The translations under genes and the position numbers were made by a program. A DNA stretch of 42,272 nt from Motiliproteus sp047622605. GTDB taxonomy: Bacteria; Pseudomonadota; Gammaproteobacteria; Pseudomonadales; Balneatricaceae. Location of the stretch: positions 1 through 42,272 of the forward strand of contig JBLHND010000007.1 of NCBI GenBank assembly GCA_047622605.1, written 5' to 3'. This document shows, in pieces, positions 8,158-14,707 of this stretch. The notes under the pieces are model-generated. The model ran no database searches, had not been told where the DNA came from, and was given only the letters and a program-made list of their open reading frames with translations. Within the stretch, counting starts at the first letter, position 1, and every line of letters begins with the position of its first letter.

Positions 8158-9060
8158 AATATGTGGCACATAATTGTGAAAGTTTATTATATCGAGACTT
8201 TCAAGAAAAATATGATCAGCGCTTAGGTGGTTTATATATATGGTTCTTTCACCCTCTGGTATAACAAGACCTAAAAACCTTTCATAATTTACAGAATCCC
8301 AAGATGCCTGCAATGAGTTCAAATAGCTGACAGCAGGTAAACCAATAAGATTATTGTTGTAGTAAATATACATAAACACAATGTAATTTTCAGATATGTC
8401 TGTATCAACATATTTGGACATTGCGTTGTTGTAATTTTTTTGTATTTGTTTTTTTATCTTTTCGTAACCTTTCTCTCTCTCCGCTTCTGATCTTTTATGA
8501 TTAATTCCATCTACGAATACATCGCCATGCATGTTATCAAGAATGCTATCTATGTTTAAGTTTTTTGCTTCAACTGATATTTTTACACCATCTTTAATAG
8601 CTATGAATTCAGGGTTTTTTTGTCCGGTGCTACGAGGCTTTAACATTTCGATACAAAACCCATTTCTGATAAAGAACGAAAGAATAAGAAGCTCAAAATA
8701 GGTATTTTCAACCGTTGGTGAGTTTTGTGTCGATCTTACGCCGTTCTTTGTTTTGTATACTCTATGAATAGGACTGCCATATCCGAACAAATCTTTAATT
8801 TTTTTCTTTTTTTCACCTTTAACTAAGTCTGATTCGAGGTGGTAGATAACAGCTGCAAGGCGTTTTATGAAATTGGGCGTATCCTCAGAAAAGCTTTGAT
8901 GGCACCCCGCCTTGGATCGTAATAACCAATATTCACAGTATTTTATATTTCGAAGAAATACACCTTTTTCAGCTTCATTCAGATTTGCTTTTTCAAAGAT
9001 TTCCTCTAATGAGGAATAGAGTGGTTTCTCCAGATCTATCTTTAATGACACTAAATCCAT
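8152..9060 (-). CDS. PD-(D/E)XK nuclease-like cassette protein
   Basis: 302 residues. Around residues 117-170 is a pattern typical of the restriction-endonuclease fold: an N-terminal Glu in VENTYFELLILSFFIRNGF, then NPEFIAIKDGVKISVEAKNL, in which Glu takes the place of the usual Asp and VEAK supplies the E-x-K. A long basic helix follows (KRSEAEREKGYEKIKKQIQK, about residues 188-207). The first 110 residues are helical-looking and unassigned. No membrane segment. The motif is suggestive rather than conclusive, as this fold is poorly conserved. TAGGTGA precedes the ATG. It sits between attC sites d and e. Confidence 0.6.
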   Translation of the reverse strand: MDLVSLKIDLEKPLYSSLEEIFEKANLNEAEKGVFLRNIKYCEYWLLRSKAGCHQSFSEDTPNFIKRLAAVIYHLESDLVKGEKKKKIKDLFGYGSPIHRVYKTKNGVRSTQNSPTVENTYFELLILSFFIRNGFCIEMLKPRSTGQKNPEFIAIKDGVKISVEAKNLNIDSILDNMHGDVFVDGINHKRSEAEREKGYEKIKKQIQKNYNNAMSKYVDTDISENYIVFMYIYYNNNLIGLPAVSYLNSLQASWDSVNYERFLGLVIPEGERTIYINHLSADHIFLESLDIINFHNYVPHIG

Positions 9061-9073
9061 TAGTCACCTAGGC

Positions 9074-9164
9074 GGTTAACCGCCGCATTAACGGGCTGAA
9101 GCCACGCAGTGGCGGAAGTCCAAGACCTGCACAGCAGGGCTGAAAGTTGAATGCCTTGTTATAC
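9074..9164 (-). other. attC-like site e
   Basis: 91 bp. The minus strand runs from R'' GTATAAC (9164-9158) through AAGGCATTCAAC to AATGCGGCG and R' GTTAACC (9080-9074). The outer arms AACaaGGCATT and AATGCggcgGTT pair. Related to site d. It begins 1 bp after the stop of the 238-residue ORF. Confidence 0.7.
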
Positions 9165-9165
9165 G

Positions 9166-9882
9166 TTAATGGCATGGCGATGTGCAAAAACTAATAAAGC
9201 GCTTCCCTAACTCTGTTACGCGGCTACCGTTACCTAATAAATCTAAACCTTGCCCCGACGTCATTGTGCTAAATATTGATTTGTCAGTACTTAGGAATCC
9301 GTATTGATAAAGCTCACCAAATGCAGACTTGATCACTTCAACATTTACACCAGGTATCGCAACAGGAAAAAACTGCGAAAAACCGCCCCTTATTGATTCT
9401 TGAGGTATGCTATTTTCATTTAAATACTGAACGGGTGAAAAAGTGAACTTGAGAAGACGCATGTGGAGAGGTGATAAGGTATTTACTAAGTTTATAAAAT
9501 ACTCTTTTTCATCATCTGGCAAATCACTACCAATAGCCGAGTTTACAAGTATTCCTCTGAATGCTTCTAACTTTTCCTTTTGATAGTTCTCAGCTGCGCC
9601 TCGGAAGCATTTCTCAAAGGTATAGGCGAAATTATCTGTAAAAATGGCGCTTTCATCGACCTTATCCTGAAGAGCTTCAAGATCAACTGCTACCCTTTCT
9701 GCAAAATCTTCAATACGCGATTGCTTTGAGTTAGGTATATAGTCTGTCATCAGGGACGCTATCCCGCCACAAAAAGGGGCTGTTGCTAGGCCCGCTTTAA
9801 GAACATTTAGAACATGGCCAGCAGGTGATGTGGTATTCCGCTCCGCAATAATATCGGATAACGATTTTGAATCATCTTCCAT
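9166..9882 (-). CDS. Cassette protein of unknown function, possibly membrane-associated
   Basis: 238 residues. A short moderately hydrophobic stretch near residues 26-48 (LNVLKAGLATAPFCGGIASL) could dip into a membrane. It is followed by an acidic helical region (RIEDFAERVAVDLEALQDKV) and a conserved-looking core, AFRGILVNSAIG, DDEKEYFINLVNTLSPLHMR. The C-terminal third may be winged-helix-like (AFGELYQYGFLS ... LTELGKRF-type ending, here VTELGKRFISF). I do not know a named family. AAGGAG lies 8 bp before the ATG. It is the first cassette from the presumed insertion end. Confidence 0.65.
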   Translation of the reverse strand: MEDDSKSLSDIIAERNTTSPAGHVLNVLKAGLATAPFCGGIASLMTDYIPNSKQSRIEDFAERVAVDLEALQDKVDESAIFTDNFAYTFEKCFRGAAENYQKEKLEAFRGILVNSAIGSDLPDDEKEYFINLVNTLSPLHMRLLKFTFSPVQYLNENSIPQESIRGGFSQFFPVAIPGVNVEVIKSAFGELYQYGFLSTDKSIFSTMTSGQGLDLLGNGSRVTELGKRFISFCTSPCH

Positions 9883-9892
9883 TGATAACTCT

Positions 9893-9902
9893 CCTTAACG
9901 TA
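9893..9902 (-). other. Core-site-like box at the presumed entry end of the array
   Basis: The minus strand reads TACGTTAAGG; GTTAAGG resembles the recombination core box. An AT-rich stretch just upstream (TTGCAG, 16 bp, TATTTT) could serve as a weak promoter for the first cassette. The same 10-mer occurs at 5285-5294. Assignment as the remains of an attI or earlier attC is inference. Confidence 0.4.
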
Positions 9903-9920
9903 AAATATTTTAATATTGAG

Positions 9921-9974
9921 ACCCTGCAAGGTTTGGCTACCTTGCAAGCTTGGGCTACCTTGTAAGGTTGGAGG
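9921..9974. repeat. Three tandem 18-bp repeats with internal hairpin
   Basis: Units ACCCTGCAAGGTTTGGCT, ACCTTGCAAGCTTGGGCT and ACCTTGTAAGGTTGGAGG lie head to tail. GCAAGGT and ACCTTGC also form a 7-bp hairpin around TTGGCT (9926-9945). They separate the cassette array from the small plus-strand ORF. Confidence 0.8.
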
Positions 9975-10297
9975 CGGACCATATATATCGACTGAGCAGG
10001 AAGTATCAGGCTCAAATTGCCAGACTGGCTGCTGCAAGAGCTGCCAAAGAGAGAAAACGGCTGAGTGCTGCTCTTCCTGATTATCCTCCAGACCTCCCTG
10101 ATCTAAGGCGTATGATCGAAATTACGGATTACAATTCGGGTATGCCAACCACTTATGCCATCGAACTATACCGCAGTGATCGCATTGATTGCTATAAGGT
10201 CATAATCGACGGTAAATTCTGGAAGGAGCGGATTGGATGGAGTCGCATTCTTGAGGGCCTGAGAAAAGCCCTGCCACGGATTAGACAGCTAGATTAA
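9950..10297 (+). CDS. Small conserved-looking protein of unknown function
   Basis: Up to 115 residues. The start is unclear: the frame is open from a TTG at 9950 inside the 18-bp repeats, and the first ATG is at 10111, which would leave 62 residues. The N-terminal part is a basic helix (LSRKYQAQIARLAAARAAKE). The C-terminal part is compact, with YAIELYRSDRIDCYKVIIDG, then FWKERIGWSRILEGLRKAL. I have an impression of similar ORFs as repeated scraps in other Gammaproteobacteria but cannot name a family. The region downstream to 10520 shows no further gene. Confidence 0.5.
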   Translation: MGYLVRLEADHIYRLSRKYQAQIARLAAARAAKERKRLSAALPDYPPDLPDLRRMIEITDYNSGMPTTYAIELYRSDRIDCYKVIIDGKFWKERIGWSRILEGLRKALPRIRQLD

Positions 10298-10526
10298 CCG
10301 TTGTTGGGTGACCGCTTTGGGCCGACTCTTGCCGCTGATGGCTTCCCGAGGCAGTGACCGCTGTGGAGAAGCAGACGTTAATTGCTGCTCAGGCGACACA
10401 AGCGCCGGGGATTTTTCTATTCAGGGATCGGAAAGAAGGCGTAGCAAAACTACAAGAAGAATCTTGGCGCGGAAATTTATAACTATTTGGCAATCTTATG
10501 CTGCATTTTAACGTGTAAACTTCTGA

Positions 10527-10670
10527 TTTATTGAAGACGGTTATGCAGACTTAGGGTTCAAACGACAACTGACGCGTATTAAGTTTGCTGAGTTTCTGGC
10601 CAAGCAAAAACCTTCTCTCGTCGCTTTTGAAGCCTGCGCTATGGCCCACTATTGGGCTAGCTTCCACCCC
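10527..10670 (+). pseudogene. Fragment of an IS110/IS1111-family transposase
   Basis: About 48 codons read GFKRQLTRIKFAEFLAKQKP then SLVAFEACAMAHYWAS. This matches the N-terminal RuvC-like part of IS110-type transposases, where a stretch of the form L-x-x-F-F-A-x-L-P-P-x-L-x-G-M-E-A-C-x-x-A-H-Y-W-A is standard; the Glu of the DEDD catalytic set is here FEAC. A TGA precedes it directly and homology stops after position 10670, so both ends are lost. No terminal repeats were found. Confidence 0.65.
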
Positions 10671-10725
10671 CCTTTCCGCTTGCGTTCCTACAATGGGCAA
10701 GCCACAAGCCAATCACCCGGCCACT

Positions 10726-11208
10726 TTATTGGTAAGCCCGATAGACACTGGTCTTGTCGTTGTTTGACACCGCATAGACCTTAAACGCATCCTCTCTTGC
10801 ACCCTCCCAGTCCATTCCAGGACCGCCAGAAGGCATACCCGGTACGGTTAGCATGCGGATATCGGAGTCACTGGCCAGTAACGCCTTGATATCCTGCGCC
10901 GGGACATGACCCTCGATCACCTTGCCGTTTACGACCGCCGTATGGCAGGACTCACCCTGTTTGGGTACGCCGTATTGCTGTTTGTAGGGCGCTACGTCGT
11001 CGACCTCAACAGAGTTCACCTCGAAGTTATGATCGCGCAAATGATCGATCCACCCCTTACAGCATCCGCAGCTGGCGTTGTGATAAACGGTGATCTGATG
11101 CACTGATTCGTCCCGATTTTCGAGCCATTTGGGATCGCCAGCCGTTGCCGATATTGGCGCACTAATCAGAAGAGCCAACAGGCTCGCGGCAATAAATGTA
11201 TGCTTCAT
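10726..11208 (-). CDS. Secreted DUF411 metal-binding protein
   Basis: 160 residues. A signal peptide covers residues 1-23 (AASLLALLISAPISATA). The DUF411 core starts with ITVYHNASCGCCKGWIDHL near residue 40, carrying a C-x-C-C cluster, followed by YGVPKQGESCHTAVVNGKVI, EGHVPAQDIKALL and the ending PGMPSGGPGM. The family is linked to copper handling; the metal is inferred from that. GGAAGG precedes the ATG at 11208. It stands alone between an IS110 scrap and a RAYT relic, so it may have arrived by transfer. Confidence 0.88.
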   Translation of the reverse strand: MKHTFIAASLLALLISAPISATAGDPKWLENRDESVHQITVYHNASCGCCKGWIDHLRDHNFEVNSVEVDDVAPYKQQYGVPKQGESCHTAVVNGKVIEGHVPAQDIKALLASDSDIRMLTVPGMPSGGPGMDWEGAREDAFKVYAVSNNDKTSVYRAYQ

Positions 11209-11264
11209 GATGTGACCTTCCTTATAAAATTTGAACAGTTCTCGCTTATCGCGCTGCGGGCAAC

Positions 11265-11448
11265 GGGGTCAGGTCTTTGATTTATGACTTTTAATAACGC
11301 CCCTCACCGTTGAAAAAGGTAAACCCGCACCGCTTTCATAAGCCTTAATAAGGCATCGGCAGACTCCAATCGCAATGGTCTGGCCATTGAACATCTCCTT
11401 TCTTCCTAGAAAGTCCTATCCTAGATCATAAATCAAAGACCTGACCCC
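11265..11448. mobile_element. Deleted RAYT element between perfect 23-bp inverted repeats
   Basis: The left arm at 11265-11287 begins GGGGTCAGGTCTTTGATTTA. The right arm at 11426-11448 is its exact reverse complement. The 138 bp between them contain the start of a Y1 (IS200-like, REP-associated) transposase gene, see 11304-11387. Arms of this GGGGTCAGGTCTTTGA type are commonly seen flanking RAYT genes. The element has lost almost all of its coding part and now looks like a small non-autonomous unit. Confidence 0.75.
11304..11387 (-). pseudogene. N-terminal remnant of a REP-associated tyrosine transposase (Y1_Tnp)
   Basis: A 27-codon ORF begins MARPLRLESADALLRLMK. MARPLR(I/L)E-x-x-x-A-L is the hallmark start of RAYT/Y1 transposases, normally followed by YHVTSRGN. 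Here the reading jumps after about 14 residues to unrelated sequence and a TGA. AAAGGAGA, a good ribosome site, is still in place 7 bases before the ATG. The HUH and catalytic Tyr motifs are absent. Confidence 0.7.
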
Positions 11449-11476
11449 ACTGCTGACCTTAGCCGGTTAATTGACT

Positions 11477-11502
11477 CCGACCCCTTTAGCCGACCCCTTT
11501 AG
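11477..11502. repeat. Two tandem 13-bp repeats
   Basis: CCGACCCCTTTAG occurs twice directly, just before the 3' end of moeA, with AGCCGG on both sides. Confidence 0.8.
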
Positions 11503-11512
11503 CCGGTTCAGT

Positions 11513-12769
11513 TCAGCCCAGTTCGGTAAAGGCGATAAATTCGACCCGGTCTCCCGGCTCGACCGTGACACCGGCGGGAATAATCGCGTAGCCGTCGGCC
11601 CAGGCCACCGAGGTCAATACGCCTGAGCTTTGATTCGCATAGGGCTGCAGCACGGTACCCTGAGCCGTCTCCTGCCGCTGCACCCGAATGTATTCCCGGC
11701 GGCGCTGAGGCCTGGAACGGCTAAAGTTAATCGGCAGACGCACACCCGGACGCAGCGGCGCGCTATCCCCCTGCATCTTTAACAGCACCGGTCGCGCCAA
11801 CATCTGGAAGCAGAGCATCGCCGCGACCGGATTTCCCGGCAGACCGACAAAGGGCACGCCCTTGACCCGCCCAAAGGCCAGCGGCTTACCCGGTTTGATC
11901 GCCAGCTTCCACAGGCTGATCTCGCCCAGGGCTTCGACCGCAGGCTTAATATGATCCTCCTCACCCACGGAGACTCCGCCGCTGGTGATGATACAGTCGA
12001 CATCCTCGGCAGCCGCAGCCAGCGCCCTGATCGTCGCCTCTAGGCTATCTTCGACCGTCCCCAGATCGACCCACTCCATGCCCAGCTGCTCTATCAGGCC
12101 AAGCAACAGGAAGCGATTGGAGTTATAGATCTGCCCCGGCAGGGCGACCTGACCCGGCTGAGCCAGCTCATCCCCGCTCGAGAGCACGGCAACCCGCTGT
12201 CGCTTATAACAGGGAAACGCTGCCACGCCGATACTGGCCAGCACCCCGAGGTGCTGCGGCTGCAACCGAACTCCGGCTGCCACCACCACCGCGCCGTTGG
12301 TGATATCCTGACCGCGACGCCGAATATGCTCACCCGGTGCCCTGTCGGTTGAGATGATGACAGCCTCGCCATCCGCCAGTGCGTGCTCCTGCATCACCAC
12401 CGTATCGGCGCCTTCGGGAATAGTCGCGCCGGTGAAGATGCGCGCGACGGTTCCGGACTCTAATGGCACCGGGTCGACCCCCGCCGGAATACGCTGACTG
12501 ACCCGCAACGGCTGGCCGTTGGCTGCCACCAGATCCGCCATCCGTACCGCGTAGCCATCCATGGCGCTATTATCATGAGGAGGCACATCCAGCCCGGCAC
12601 ACTGATCTTCGGCCAGCACCCGCCCCAGCGCCTGATTGAGAGACAACCGCTCGAGAGCCTGAGTCGGCGTGACCGATCCCAGCAGTTGCGCCAGCGCCTG
12701 CTCGAAAGGCATCAGCCCCGGTTGATCACAGCCTTCGACCTGAGGCTCTCCGCTCGTTGCTGCGCTCAC
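11513..12769 (-). CDS. moeA: Molybdopterin molybdenumtransferase MoeA
   Basis: 418 residues (E. coli 411). Inserts molybdate into adenylylated molybdopterin. Domain order is normal: DNSAMDGYAVR near residue 47, IFTGATIPEGADTVVMQE near 110, then the MoeA/MogA-like domain with VLSSGDEL, IITSGGVSVGEEDH near 263 and GLPGNPVAA near 312. The start is GTG at 12767-12769, overlapping the TGA of moaB by the sequence GTGA, so the two are probably translated as a coupled pair. The ribosome site is supplied by the last unit of the moaB 12-bp repeat (GGAG, 8 bases before the GTG). Confidence 0.95.
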   Translation of the reverse strand: MSAATSGEPQVEGCDQPGLMPFEQALAQLLGSVTPTQALERLSLNQALGRVLAEDQCAGLDVPPHDNSAMDGYAVRMADLVAANGQPLRVSQRIPAGVDPVPLESGTVARIFTGATIPEGADTVVMQEHALADGEAVIISTDRAPGEHIRRRGQDITNGAVVVAAGVRLQPQHLGVLASIGVAAFPCYKRQRVAVLSSGDELAQPGQVALPGQIYNSNRFLLLGLIEQLGMEWVDLGTVEDSLEATIRALAAAAEDVDCIITSGGVSVGEEDHIKPAVEALGEISLWKLAIKPGKPLAFGRVKGVPFVGLPGNPVAAMLCFQMLARPVLLKMQGDSAPLRPGVRLPINFSRSRPQRRREYIRVQRQETAQGTVLQPYANQSSGVLTSVAWADGYAIIPAGVTVEPGDRVEFIAFTELG

Positions 12770-13350
12770 TTACGCTCTCCTTTACGCTCTCCTTTACGCT
12801 CTCCTTTACGCTCTCCTTTACAGAAGCCGGTCCCTGTCATCGACAGCATCTCGACGAAGTTACAGGGTTTATGCCGGGCATCCAGCTGCTCTTTGATAAT
12901 GCTGTCCCAAGCCAGCCGGCAGGCACCGGTCGAGCCGGGCATACAAAAAATAGCGGTGCGGTTGGCCACCCCTGCCACGGCTCGGGACTGCACCGTAGAG
13001 GAGCCGATTTGCGCAAAGGAGAGCTGCCGAAACAGCTCGCCATAGCCTTCGATCTGTTTATCAAACAACGGCAGAACGGCCTCGGGCGTGGTGTCTCTAG
13101 CCGTAAAACCGGTGCCTCCGGTGATCAACACCGCCTGAATAGCGGGATCCGCGATCCATTGCGATACCTGCGCCCGCAGCAGATAGATATCATCTTTAAT
13201 GATGGCGCGATCGCCAAGCTGATGCCCCTCCGCTTCCAGACGCTCGACCAACACATCACCGGAGGTATCGTTGTCCGGAGTGCGGGTATCAGACAGGGTC
13301 AAGACCGCAATATTAAGCGCTACAAAGTCGGTATTCGCGTGATCAGCCAT
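12766..13350 (-). CDS. moaB: Molybdenum cofactor biosynthesis protein MoaB
   Basis: 194 residues from the ATG at 13348-13350 (GGAGA 6 bases upstream); an earlier in-frame start at 13407 lacks support. MoaB/Mog-fold protein, in the MogA-like adenylyltransferase family. Key motifs: LTLSDTRTPDNDTSGDVL near residue 20, AVLITGGTGFTARDTTPEA near 77, FCMPGSTGACRLAWDSII near 140. E. coli MoaB is 170 residues; the extra C-terminal tail is four KGER units encoded by a 12-bp tandem repeat. Followed directly by moeA with a GTGA overlap. Confidence 0.93.
   Translation of the reverse strand: MADHANTDFVALNIAVLTLSDTRTPDNDTSGDVLVERLEAEGHQLGDRAIIKDDIYLLRAQVSQWIADPAIQAVLITGGTGFTARDTTPEAVLPLFDKQIEGYGELFRQLSFAQIGSSTVQSRAVAGVANRTAIFCMPGSTGACRLAWDSIIKEQLDARHKPCNFVEMLSMTGTGFCKGERKGERKGERKGERK
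12770..12817. repeat. Four perfect 12-bp tandem repeats at the moaB 3' end
   Basis: TTACGCTCTCCT is repeated four times on the plus strand. On the coding strand each unit is AGGAGAGCGTAA, giving Lys-Gly-Glu-Arg in moaB and one AAAGGAG ribosome-binding sequence per unit just upstream of the moeA GTG. Confidence 0.95.
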
Positions 13351-13471
13351 TCTTGTCTCCAAAACTCTCTTCTCATAGTGAGGCCAGCGGCGGCTCAGGA
13401 TCCGCACCGCTGTAAATTATTGAGCGATTGTGTCAGCCCGGTATCTCGATAACAATGCTTAATCAGCGCGC

Positions 13472-13492
13472 GGCTGGGGTTGCATCCCAGCC
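13472..13492. repeat. REP-like palindrome GGCTGGG..CCCAGCC
   Basis: GGCTGGGGTTGCATCCCAGCC pairs as GGCTGGG and CCCAGCC with a short centre. Close relatives lie at 26353-26390 and 28323-28343. It sits in the gap between divergent moaB and the Rieske gene. Confidence 0.6.
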
Positions 13493-13536
13493 TCCGGAAC
13501 TGCCAGCCTCTCTCTCGCTTTCAAGGTTAAGAACAC

Positions 13537-13884
13537 ATGTATCAACTCTGCCACATCGATGCCATCCCCGAGGGCCAAAGCAAGGGACTCCTCTGGGGCC
13601 AACAGACCCTGATCGCGGTTAAACGCCAGGGGCAACTCTACCTCTACCGCAACCGCTGCCCCCATAGGGGGATCCCGCTGGAGTGGCTACCCGACCAGTT
13701 TCTGGATCTTGAGCGCCAATTTATTCAATGCTCGACGCATGGCGCACTGTTCACCCTAGAGTCCGGCCTGTGCATTCAAGGCCCTTGTCAGGGTCTGTCA
13801 CTCGAACCCATCGACTATACTCTGATCGCCAAGGAGGTATGGATCTCTGAGATGCCGGTGCCAACCATTGACGCCGACGACTAG
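13537..13884 (+). CDS. Small Rieske [2Fe-2S] protein
   Basis: 115 residues, essentially one Rieske domain. The cluster ligands are in CPHRG (about residues 42-46) and CSTHG (about 65-69), two Cys and two His. LYRNRCPHRGIPLEW and TLESGLCIQGPCQG fit the NirD/ferredoxin-like Rieske group that donates electrons in the cytoplasm. No signal peptide or membrane anchor. The start ATG is preceded by AAGGTTAAGA. Redox partner unknown; the neighbouring moaB-moeA pair is divergent and not clearly related. Confidence 0.85.
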   Translation: MYQLCHIDAIPEGQSKGLLWGQQTLIAVKRQGQLYLYRNRCPHRGIPLEWLPDQFLDLERQFIQCSTHGALFTLESGLCIQGPCQGLSLEPIDYTLIAKEVWISEMPVPTIDADD

Positions 13885-13939
13885 CCTCAGGGAATGCGAC
13901 GCCTTAATCGAGCGGATGCTAAGACTCAGATCACCCAAA

Positions 13940-14004
13940 CCGTCAAACCCTATTAATAGACGGCTTTTTAACGATCAGGATAAATCAGGATAAATCAGGA
14001 TATA
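13940..14004 (+). other. Gap before dksA: weak terminator-like hairpin and three 10-bp repeats
   Basis: CCGTC and GACGG form a 5-bp stem around 14 bases, followed by CTTTTT (13940-13967), a possible weak end for the Rieske transcript. TCAGGATAAA, TCAGGATAAA and TCAGGATATA follow at 13975-14004. The rest, to 14209, shows no gene and no promoter I can defend. Confidence 0.4.
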
Positions 14005-14209
14005 CAGTATGATAAAGCAATCATTCTGCAATACAGGCTGGCACATACCCCCGGTATCTGGTATTTTCTTGCGCCTGTTTCTGACAACCTCCAAGCTTCG
14101 CTCGGAACCGTCTTGCGGCACAAACCGGCGCCGTCACCTCAGGGTGATGTGTTAAATGGATTGATCGCGGTGACATCCGCGTGATCTTAGATATGAAGTG
14201 AGGCGTACA

Positions 14210-14641
14210 ATGCCACAAACTAAAGAATCTTTACTCAAGCACTACCAGCCTTACCAGCCCAAGAAGGGCGAAGAATATATGAACGAAGCCCAACGGGAAC
14301 ACTTCAAAGATATTCTTAACGCCTGGAAACGGGAGCTGATGGACGAAGTTGACACGACCATCAAGCATATGAAGGAAGAAGCATCCAATTTTGCGGACCC
14401 GGCCGATCGTGCAAGCCAGGAAGAGGAGTTCAGTTTCGAACTTCGGACCCGTGATCGCGAGCGCAAGCTGACCAAGAAGATCAACGGCACCCTGGAGAAG
14501 ATCGAGCAGGATGATTATGGCTACTGCGACTCCTGCGGCGTTGAGATCGGCATCCGCCGACTCGAAGCACGTCCGACCGCAACCCAGTGCATCGACTGCA
14601 AAACCCTGGCCGAAATCAAAGAGCGGCAACTGGGCAGTTAA
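14210..14641 (+). CDS. dksA: RNA polymerase-binding transcription factor DksA
   Basis: 143 residues, starting MPQTKESLLKHYQPY at the ATG 14210; a GTG twelve bases upstream is in frame but less likely, since GAGG lies 7 bases before the ATG. Works with ppGpp on RNA polymerase in the stringent response. The coiled-coil tip carries the acidic DPADRAS (D-x-x-D-x-A) near residue 67. The C4 zinc finger is CDSCG...CIDCK near residues 110-135. The chain ends shortly after, as in Pseudomonas DksA. Directly upstream of gluQ, the standard order. Confidence 0.96.
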   Translation: MPQTKESLLKHYQPYQPKKGEEYMNEAQREHFKDILNAWKRELMDEVDTTIKHMKEEASNFADPADRASQEEEFSFELRTRDRERKLTKKINGTLEKIEQDDYGYCDSCGVEIGIRRLEARPTATQCIDCKTLAEIKERQLGS

Positions 14642-14707
14642 TTTGCGACCCCAGGCCTCGGCGTGCGCTGCAGTAGGCCCTGCAGCTGACCCGCCTCCTA
14701 GCCAGTG

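Larger units (their letters stand above)
5361..9899 (-). mobile_element. Integron-type gene cassette array without integrase (CALIN-like)
   Basis: Five ORFs, all on the minus strand, each followed after 0-40 bp by an attC-like site ending in the GTTRRRY-type core box. The last two sites (8079-8157, 9074-9164) share the stretch GGGCTGAAAGTTGA plus CTTGTTA, showing they are related to each other. The block is visibly AT-rich against GC-rich flanks, has no operon-type overlaps, and each ORF carries its own short 5' leader, all typical of cassettes. No intI gene or clear fragment is present in the window. The insertion side would be the right end (9893-9899). Function of the set is unknown; nuclease-like and HEPN-like content hints at defence, which is inference. 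Confidence 0.75.

Noticed and set aside
10308..10511. 67-codon plus-strand ORF
   Set aside because: Cys/Ser/Arg-rich low-quality translation, no ribosome site, in a scrap region.
9893..10726. Integron integrase gene or fragment
   Set aside because: Translations on both strands show no tyrosine-recombinase boxes; only an unknown small ORF and an IS110-type scrap are present.
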